In this document: positions 34,768 to 64,000 of the stretch, piece by piece | Layout: each line of letters opens with the position of its first letter | Numbering within the stretch: the stretch's first letter is position 1 | From: Anodontia alba | Taxonomy: Eukaryota; Mollusca; Bivalvia; Lucinida; Lucinidae | Reading direction: 5' to 3' | Assembly (NCBI GenBank): GCA_964016985.1 | Contig: OZ024821.1 | Span: 131,613,823-131,677,822 of the forward strand | DNA length: 64,000 bases | Program-made: the position numbers and the translations under genes | The notes under the pieces: generated by a model | What the model was told of the DNA's origin: nothing | The model's database searches: none | The model's input: the letters and a program-made list of their open reading frames with translations, nothing else

Positions 34768-35935
34768 ACTAGAGGGCCAATATGGCCAGTATCGCTCACC
34801 TGATTACCAAACAGGGCCCAGTTGTTCAAAGCTAACGACGTCGTTAGTTAACGATTCGTTAAAATTTACATCGAGTGATACGCAAATATGCTGAAATTTT
34901 TTGCTGAAAAAATGTGAGTAGCTTTTGCAGTGCAAAAGCTACTCACATTTTTTTCAGCAAAAAATATCAGAATAATGTATATTGAATCCGCTAAAACAGT
35001 TAACGAAATGACCCTTAACGACGTCGTTAAGCTAACGACGCTTTGAACAACTGGACCCAGGTTTCGAGTCAGTTGGCCTTTTGGTTCAAGAGAAGCTCAA
35101 TATGGATTTTTAAGATGGCGGCCATCTTGGATTTCCAATCAGAATGGCTTTAGCTATTTTTGATTTACAAGTCACTTCGATACTTCCACTGAGTCGCCCC
35201 GATACACCCAATCAAATTTCGAGTAAATTGCCTTTCCGTTTAGGAGAAGTTCAAAATAAGTTTTCAAGATGGCGACTGTGGCGACTATTTTGGATATCCG
35301 ATCAAAACAATTTAGTTTAGTGATGATCTACAAGTCACCCAGATACTTTCTATCAAGTTTCAAGTTAAATGGCATTTTACCTAATTTTGATTTGCAAGTC
35401 ACCATGATACTTCCTACCAGGTTTCAAGTCAAGTGACCTTTCTGTTCAGGAGAAAAAAGCTCAAAATAGATTTTCAAAATGGCCGCCATGGCGGAACGAT
35501 TTTAGCTATTTTTGATACGCAAGTCACCCTGATACTTCCTACCAAGCTTCGAGTAAATTAGCCTTTTGGAGAAGAAGCTCAAAATTATATTCTCATGGCC
35601 GCCATCTTGGATTTCCGATCGGAACGATTTTAGTTATTTCAATACTTCCTATCAAGTTTCAAGTCAGTTGGCCTTTCGGTTCTGGAAAAAAGGCGCAAAA
35701 TAGATTTTCAAGATGGCGGCCTTCTTGGATTTCCGATCGGAACGATTTCAGCCTTTTTTGATCTATAAGTCACCATGATACTTCCTACCAAGTTTCGAGT
35801 CGATTGGCCCAGGGGTATAGAGGGAGTAGTCTTTTAAACTAAATTGTTGACGCAGCACGATGGACAACGGACATTGACCGATCACAATAGCTCACTTTGA
35901 GCACTTCATGCTCAGGTGAGCTAAAAAAAAGTAAG
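34768..35935 (-). mobile_element. Minisatellite-bearing element, copy 2 (inverted)
   Basis: Reverse-complement relative of 341-2062: it starts GAGGGCCAATATGGCCAGTA then TCGCTCACCTG, contains diverged units with AAGATGGCGGCCATCTTGG and GATACTTCCTACCAAG, and ends CTCAGGTGAGCT at about 35,920. Units are shorter and more decayed than in copy 1. A family B palindrome sits inside its left end. Confidence 0.7.
34814..35058. repeat. Family B palindromic MITE, copy 6 (245 bp)
   Basis: GGGCCCAGTTGTTCAAAGCT and CTTTGAACAACTGGACCC ends; inserted within the minisatellite element. Confidence 0.85.
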
Positions 35936-36224
35936 AATGTCGTCTGCTACAGTTTTTCTGAGCGCTTTAAGTTTCATATTGCTCGGTAACGACTCTAAAA
36001 ACAGACGAACGTTTACTAGCCATTAAGTCACATGAGGAGTACTGAAACTTTTGTTGTGAAGTACCGACATCAAACTAACACAAACCAATTGCGGCGCGCT
36101 TGTTTACACTATTGATAATCATTACCCTGGTCAGCAAAACACGATGAACTTGAAGTGAACTGTATCGAAAATAGAAATATACATATTGATAAAAGAACAA
36201 TTTTCTTACAAAATCCAAAATAAA

Positions 36225-37208
36225 ATGGCGCTGTCTGGAAAAGTATGCATAGTGACTGGAGCCACACGCGGACTAGGAAAAGGAATAGCCATTCAACTGG
36301 GTGCAAATGGGGCCATTGTGTATATTACCGGGCGGACACTAGAGCCCAGGGATGACTCAGAGATCGGAGGTTCACTGCGGGAGACAGTAGAGGCTGTTGA
36401 GGCCCGCGGAGGGGTCTGTATACCTGTTCAATGCGACCATTCTAAAGACGAAGATGTAGAAATGTTATTTGACCAGGTTAGCCGAGAACAAAATGGGAGG
36501 CTAGATGTACTTGTGAATAATGCGTTCTCAGCCGCGAATGTTCTAAATCAGAATATGGGAAAGAAATTTTGGGAGCAATCCCTTTCGATGTGGGATACGG
36601 TAAATAACGTGGGGTTGCGAAATCACTTCATCTGTACCACCCTAGCAGCAAGAATGATGGTTGCTAGGCAGAAAGGTCTGATTGTGAATGTTTCGTCAGG
36701 GGCAGCACTGAAATATATAGTTAATGTAGTGTATGGAGTGGGGAAGGAGGCAGTGGACAGACTGGCGGTGGACTGTGGTATTGAACTTAGAGATCAGAAT
36801 GTGGCATGTCTAAGTTTGTGGACTGGTGGAGTACATACAGAAAACCTGGAATACTTGATAGAAACTAGAAGAAAAAATCCAGATATAATAGCCAACGAGA
36901 CAGAAAATGATAGACTTGCCTTTGACTATTGGATTAATGGTGAAACACCACAGTATATTGGAAAATGTGTAGTTCATCTAGCACAAGACCCTAATATAAT
37001 GAGGAAAGCAGCGAGCGTGCATATTTCAATGGATCTTGGTGCCGAGTATGGTTTTGTGGACGTCGACGGCAGGAAGCCGAAACATTTACGTCAGGTTAAC
37101 ACAATTGTATCATTGTCTCCAAGGTGGAAATGGTTAGCAAGATGGATTCCGGACTTTGTGAAGATTCCGAAATGCGTAATACATATGGCGGGGAACAAGT
37201 TCTATTAA
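36225..37208 (+). CDS. DHRS1-like: Short-chain dehydrogenase/reductase, DHRS1-like (intronless)
   Basis: A single open frame of 327 residues from ATG 36,225 to TAA 37,206-37,208; an in-frame TTG at 36,186 is not a credible start. Classical SDR features: cofactor-binding TGATRGLG at residues 11-18, NNA at 98-100 after GRLDVLV, catalytic serine in NVSSG at 155-159, YGVGK at 170-174 giving the Tyr and Lys. Family-typical blocks (YITGR, SMWDTVNNVGLRNH, DVDGRKP, WIPDFVKIP near the end) match DHRS1, a reductase of about 313 residues that uses NADPH on steroids and other carbonyls at the endoplasmic reticulum. The substrate here is unknown. A close paralogue lies tail to tail at 40,079-41,047. The absence of introns could mean a retrocopy origin or ancestral single-exon state. 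Confidence 0.93.
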   Translation: MALSGKVCIVTGATRGLGKGIAIQLGANGAIVYITGRTLEPRDDSEIGGSLRETVEAVEARGGVCIPVQCDHSKDEDVEMLFDQVSREQNGRLDVLVNNAFSAANVLNQNMGKKFWEQSLSMWDTVNNVGLRNHFICTTLAARMMVARQKGLIVNVSSGAALKYIVNVVYGVGKEAVDRLAVDCGIELRDQNVACLSLWTGGVHTENLEYLIETRRKNPDIIANETENDRLAFDYWINGETPQYIGKCVVHLAQDPNIMRKAASVHISMDLGAEYGFVDVDGRKPKHLRQVNTIVSLSPRWKWLARWIPDFVKIPKCVIHMAGNKFY

Positions 37209-37990
37209 ACTTATATGTTCAATGATTTGATGTTATGATAAAGTTGGACAGTTTTTCTGCTTTTAAAACTCTTGCTTGTGGTCTGTCTGTCTGAAAGTGC
37301 ATGTGAAAAGAAAAGATAAATTTGTGCAGGATTTAAATAGATCCCAGGTATACTTGCTGAAAACTATATTTAGTGACTCAGACCCATCAATACTGATGGG
37401 TCCGAGTTAGCGATAAGGGAAGATTCTGAACAGACTGCATGGCCCGGACATGTTTACCCTAACTGTATTCGGACAGATGGTAGTGTTGGGAATTGGAGAG
37501 CTAAATCGCAATCGATTATCGGGAAAGCAAAACCGATTATCAATTGTAAAATCGGATATCCCATAACTCGTTTCAAATAATAGATGATTATAGCATGTGT
37601 GCTTTAGGTTTCTGTTTAACTTAGAATGCAACAACATATCAAAGATGTATAAAATTATGTATTATTTACGTCCTTGAACATATAATAGCCTAACTAGGTT
37701 TGTTAAAGATATAAGTTGTGTCAAGACAAAACAGCTGCTTACAGTCATGTTTCTAGTCAATTAGTCTTTCATAATACTCTAAATTTGTATGTCTTATTAT
37801 ATTATGTGACCTTTGGTCGGCACAACACTGACAGACAAACCTGAGCAGACAGGGTAGACCCTGATCAGACGTCAAAAAGAATGTGGCATCTATTCAGTGA
37901 CTACACTGTTGCCATTTATCCAGCAGCATCAATTTACTTGTTCAAACTTTAGGACAAATATGGCAAGGAAAATAAGAATTTTAGTGTAAA
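37209..37990. repeat. 3' flank with GATCAG hairpin
   Basis: Likely 3' UTR followed by AT-rich sequence; a decayed family H-type hairpin (CCCTGATCAGACGTC) at about 37,845-37,920. No gene is seen. Confidence 0.4.
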
Positions 37991-38097
37991 CCCAGTCAGC
38001 ATTCTACATAAATCTATATCGGGCCGTCATCGGCCCGTCAGGGTAGCTGACGGGCCGATGACGGCCCGATGTAGATTTACGTAGAATGCTAGCTGGG
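37991..38097. repeat. Family A 107-bp palindrome, copy 4
   Basis: CCCAGTCAGCATTCTACAT and GTAGAATGCTAGCTGGG ends; AA on both sides. The centre reads GGGTAGCTGACG, the opposite orientation of copies 1 and 3. Confidence 0.92.
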
Positions 38098-40078
38098 AAT
38101 GCGGTATTTTCATACAATATTATGTACATCCCATTTGTACATTTTGCTATTCCAAACTCGTTTGCACAGTGCCAATCTTAACACTTTTAGTTTCTTACCA
38201 TACTTGTTATAAAAACTGCATGTCTAGTTTGCTATTTGATGCTGTATCTAACAAATACTGGATGCTTCGCAGCAGTGTAGACCCTGATCAGAGGCAGTGT
38301 ATTTCAGTGCCGGATCTAGATCTACGCTGCTTGTTTAGACATCATGTTTTCCCCTAAATATTAAGACTCGTGAACTCCTTACAATGCTTTTATGCCATTG
38401 CAATTCAAAGAACAGTGGAAAGGGCGTATGGGGTTACTCCTGTCTGTCTGTCTGCCAGTCCGTCTCCTTCGGTGTCTGAGATGGCGTTAGCAATTTGCAT
38501 TTAAGTTTTTCAGGCGTTGTCAATTTGCATTTTCAGACGGAGGCATCCGTGTCCTTTGGTTCTAGTTTTGTTCTAGTTTTTCTTGTTTTTTCTTTTTGTT
38601 TTTTTTTTATAAAATTTGAACAAGTCCCTTCGACTACCTGTCACAATGTGATGAGTTGTAATACAGACCCTGATAGGATGCAACGTCTGAGCTCTTGTCA
38701 TCATGTGTGGTATCTACACTGTTCTGTATGCTTATTTTTTTTCAGTTTAAAGCAAAATCATTAAGTTAACAAGTGTAATTGTGCCCCAACAAGTGAAAAT
38801 GTACCTTCAGGTCATGTGCGGACAGCAAAGGCCCGAATCAGACCAAATCAGGATAAGCAGTCTGATCAGGACATTCAATGACTTCACTGTCTGGAAACAG
38901 AATGATTGGACTTTACAGAATCTTACAAAGAAGAGCAAATGTCCTGATGATACACTGCGCTTGTGCAGGATAATGTGACTGCATATTTTGCTGACATTCA
39001 AAGACACTTTTTCACTTGAAGTGGCTCATTTAATGTACACCCCAATGTTTGGTCATAATATAGTGATAATAGGGGCGTACAGGGGTCTACATTATATAAC
39101 CCATTGTAGACTGAATGAACTCTCCCACACTATATATCAGAAGATTCTAATTTGAATTTAAGTATGCCAGGCTATGTAATTCAGATATTCAGAGAGAAAA
39201 AGGTTGAACTTACTATTTGAAAACAGTGGAGGCCCTGATCAGACATTGGTTGAACTTACTATTTGCAAACAGTGGAGACCCTGATCAGATGCTGCATACT
39301 GCGGCATCTGATCTAGGTCTGCACTGTTTGCCAATTACCCATTTAGGGGTCTCCAGTCTACAATGGGTTAAAGGGGTATTTCCAGATTTTGCTGTTTTCA
39401 AATCAGCTTTTCAATTTGTTTGTTTCTTCTACTACATGTAAATGTTTAACTTCATAGATTTGTCTAATGTGATAAATAACCAAACTCTTAACCATTTCCT
39501 ATATATATGAAAAAATATATATTTATTATTCAATGTATTTAATAACTAAACTCTTCCGCATTTCATTTCCTTTTTATTAAATGGTGAAACTACCATGGTT
39601 TACTTTGCTCTATATATTATACATGTAGCCCTTGATAAGGCGCTTTTTACAACCAAAAAGTATCTGTATTTTTCTTATTTCTCAACGAAAACATATGTTG
39701 TGGGTACTCATTAGAAGCACCTCGCCAAGCTGCTTCTAATGAGTACCCACAACATATGTTTTTGTCAAGAAATAAGAAAAAAATAACCTGTTACCTACTC
39801 TTTATCTTATCTAGACCTATGGCATCTGTTTAGGGTCTAGTCTACACTATCTGGTACTATTCACGACTTGACCAGCAATTTTAGATAGTTCAATACTGAA
39901 TAGGTAGTAAAAAATGCCTTAAAATGGACTTCTTCAAATTTTAGAAGTGCGGTCAGTATTATGATGTCAAAATACTTAAGGTTAATACTACATACATGTA
40001 TCAAAAGTACTGTAAATTTCAGGAGACAACTACTGTCCTCTGATATTAAACTTTACTTATGCCGCAGTTCATGATGCT
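38098..40078. repeat. Spacer between the two DHRS1-like genes
   Basis: Short palindromes at about 38,270-38,340, family G at about 38,800-39,010, family H2 at 39,097-39,371 with an internal duplication of GGTTGAACTTACTATTTG, and a family D hairpin at about 39,670-39,785. No third gene or gene fragment is visible. Confidence 0.55.
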
Positions 40079-41047
40079 TTAATAAAACTTATTTCCTGAC
40101 AAATGGATCATCCATTTGGGAATTTTCACGAAGTCAGGAATCCATCCAGCCATCCACCGCCATCTTGGGGAAAAAGAAACAAGTGTGTTAACTTGTCTTA
40201 AATGCAAAGGCTTCCGTCCATCAACATCAACAAAACCATACTCTGCACCAAGGTCCATAGATATATGCACACTGGCTGTTTTCTTCATAATATTAGGATC
40301 TTGAGCTAGAAAAGCAACACATTTTCCTATATACTCTGTTGTTTCACCAGTCCTCATGTAATTAATCATGACCTCTTCTTTTTCATTTCTTGGTTCATTC
40401 TTCTTCGACTCCAGAATCTTCTCAATGTTTTCAGTATATACCCCTCCTGTCCACAAACTTAAACAAGCCACATTATGTTTCCTAAGTTCAGTTCCACAGT
40501 CTACTGCCATCCGATCCACAGCTTCTTTTCCAACACCATAAGCGACGCCAAACATATAAGCCAGACCTCCACCTGATGAAACATTCACTATCAGTCCACT
40601 TTTTCTGGGAACCATCAGCCTCGCAGCGAGTGTACTACAGATATAATGATTTCTCAAACCCACCCCATTTACAGTGTCCCACATGGATGTAGGCAACTCC
40701 CAGAATTTCTTTCCTGCTGCCTCACTTAAAGCATGTACAGCAGAATAAGCATTATTCACAAGTACATCCAGCCTGCCTTCCTGTTCCCGGTTTATTTTGT
40801 CAAACAGTCGCTCTACCTCCTCGTCCTTTGAATGATCACACTGAACCGGGATACAAGTCCCTCCGCGCGCTTCTACTGCCGATGCCGTCTCTAGCAGCGA
40901 GCCTTCCATCCCTGTTCCTTTCTGAGATTCTAGGGTTCTGCCTGTTATGTAGACCGTTGCCCCATTTTCGCCCAGTTGCAATGCTATTCCTTTTCCTAAC
41001 CCGCGTGTGGCTCCTGTCACCACACAAACTTTCCCAGCAAGTGCCAT
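40079..41047 (-). CDS. DHRS1-like: Short-chain dehydrogenase/reductase, DHRS1-like (intronless), paralogue 2
   Basis: 322 residues on the minus strand, ATG at 41,045-41,047. Same motif layout as the plus-strand paralogue: TGATRGLG at 11-18, NNAY at 98-101, NVSSG at 155-159, YGVGK at 170-174, DVDGRKP near residue 278, and a C-terminus ending GNKFY. By eye the two proteins agree at roughly three quarters of positions. The main difference is a variable stretch at about 210-235, shorter here by five residues. All catalytic residues are present, so it should be an active NADPH-type reductase. Convergent orientation, with about 2.9 kb between stop codons, points to an inverted duplication. Confidence 0.93.
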   Translation of the reverse strand: MALAGKVCVVTGATRGLGKGIALQLGENGATVYITGRTLESQKGTGMEGSLLETASAVEARGGTCIPVQCDHSKDEEVERLFDKINREQEGRLDVLVNNAYSAVHALSEAAGKKFWELPTSMWDTVNGVGLRNHYICSTLAARLMVPRKSGLIVNVSSGGGLAYMFGVAYGVGKEAVDRMAVDCGTELRKHNVACLSLWTGGVYTENIEKILESKKNEPRNEKEEVMINYMRTGETTEYIGKCVAFLAQDPNIMKKTASVHISMDLGAEYGFVDVDGRKPLHLRQVNTLVSFSPRWRWMAGWIPDFVKIPKWMIHLSGNKFY

Positions 41048-42270
41048 TTGCCTACTGTGTAGAGTTTTTTTTTGTTTTTGTTTTAATTATTTGCTGAAAA
41101 TGTTTCGCGCAAATTTGATAAAACTACACAATATTCTCAGGTCTGTTACGAAAAAATGGTGGAATAACTGTTAACTGTTTGAGTACTAATGTACAACTGT
41201 AACTGTAACTGCAAAGTTGAGAAACAGACAGGGTGGATGTTTTAGGTTTTTACCCTCTCAGTCCTGCAGACCCAAATCAGATACCTGTGCAAACGGTGTA
41301 GATCCTGAGTCACGGTTCATAATGATCTACATCAGGATCTACACTGTATGCCAGTCTGTTATTATTTTTGACTGACACCTATTTGCACTATTGGACAGGT
41401 CCAACTTCAATCGAATGGAAAAGTCCTTTCAATAAACTCGGAGCTGAAAGGGTTTATTAAAGCGCTTTATTTACATTTGTAGCAGACGACATTCTAAAAT
41501 TTCAGAGAAAATAAGACATTTCATGTGAATCTTCTGCAGACGAATCACATGAAATGTCATTTTCTCTGAGCCGTATTTTCCGGGGCTCTGAAAAATATAT
41601 TTGAAAGTGTCGTCTGCTGTAATTGTGATAGCTTATGATTATAGTTAATAATTTTAGAACAAGTATGGTTATTTTCAAGTGTCTGAACATTTAGAGTAAT
41701 ACGATATATCTATACACGATACTGCAGATCCATTTGGCCTTTTTGTTGTGTTGTTTGCTGAAAACCTTACTCAACATTTTTTTTTCATGTATGTACAGCA
41801 CACCATTAACTAGGATGGTGGAGGCGGGAGGTTTGGTATGGGTGAGACTGCGCGGATTTATTGTACGTTTTGTCGTGCGCTGGCTAAGATGTTTAGCGAT
41901 TTTCGCCAAGAGATTTTTGGGACCCGTTTGCTTTACCAAATGCAAAGCCCTTCTGAAAAAGTATCTATTCTAAAAGAAAGAATTTACTCCCCATTTGCTC
42001 CCAAATTCTACCCTTTTAGAGAAGACCCCTTTTCAGAAGGGAAGTAAACTATTTTGACATGACAGAGTTACCTCCCTAATTGTCATCCAGTCACCTTAAT
42101 ATTTTTAAATAATGTAGCTCAGTATACAACAGCAAAGATGACGACGACGACAACAACAACAACGAGAACAACAACAACAAAATGACAAAACTTGTCATTT
42201 GAGGTAGTTTGAATAGACAGCATTCCCTACTAAAAAGGATTATCTGCTTTCTCTATAATGTAATTTGACG
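41048..42270. repeat. Spacer with family E and F elements
   Basis: A decayed family H hairpin lies at about 41,280-41,355. A compact family E palindrome lies at 41,456-41,630 (ACATTTCATGTGAATCTTCT facing its complement). A family F fragment lies at about 41,960-42,080 and a short (AAC)n tract at about 42,140-42,180. Confidence 0.5.

Positions 42271-64000
<21,730 letters not shown>

Noticed and set aside
36186..36224. N-terminal extension of the first DHRS1-like protein from an in-frame TTG
   Set aside because: The ATG at 36,225 gives the family's normal start (MALSGKV) and matches the paralogue exactly.

Overview
This window is eukaryotic, repeat-saturated, AT-rich DNA with interrupted genes, GT-AG introns, tRNA-derived SINEs, a mariner transposon, a Penelope-like retroelement and a very high density of small palindromic elements. 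Several repeat signatures (minisatellite-bearing elements ending in CAGGTGAGC, piggyBac-like palindromes, short GATCAG-rich palindromes) are ones I associate with marine bivalves, so a clam, possibly a venerid, is my best guess. That is an inference; no marker gene here proves it.

Layout. Bases 1-173 hold the last coding exon of an unidentified plus-strand gene. From about 340 to 19,400 I see only mobile elements: a 1.7-kb element with a 145-bp minisatellite, a second minisatellite-type element (4.9-6.4 kb), a decayed 1.29-kb mariner (13,496-14,785) inside an older palindromic element, SINE copies, and dozens of foldback elements. Minus-strand exons at 26,464-26,563 (signal peptide), 21,793-21,960 and 19,426-19,904 (last exon) look like parts of one small secreted, dibasic-rich (prohormone-like) protein gene; at least one exon is missing because the phases do not join. 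From 26.6 to 36 kb there are again only repeats.

Two intronless short-chain dehydrogenases of the DHRS1 type lie tail to tail at 36,225-37,208 (+) and 40,079-41,047 (-). The rest, 42,271 to beyond 64,000, is the 3' two-thirds of an SLC5-family sodium/solute symporter gene on the minus strand. I could place eleven exons by eye, every exon junction is phase-compatible, and together they give about 437 C-terminal residues. Its introns carry most of the interesting mobile elements.

Main points for a second look. (1) The Penelope-like (Naiad-type) reverse transcriptase at 45,030-47,289 is interrupted only by TGA codons, and three of the four fall where I recall cysteine in homologues, including the first position of the CxC linker motif, so it looks like a decayed copy of a selenocysteine-encoding retroelement. 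(2) Ten copies of a fixed-length 107-bp near-perfect palindrome with CCCAG/CTGGG ends, several with 2-bp target duplications. (3) A perfect loopless 96-bp palindrome with a 10-bp target duplication at 7,677-7,792. (4) Several palindrome families share TTAA-CCYT ends, suggesting piggyBac-type mobilisation. (5) A palindromic element ends 17 bp from a 3' splice site of the SLC5 gene. All coordinates of exons and elements were read by eye; no search or alignment could be run.
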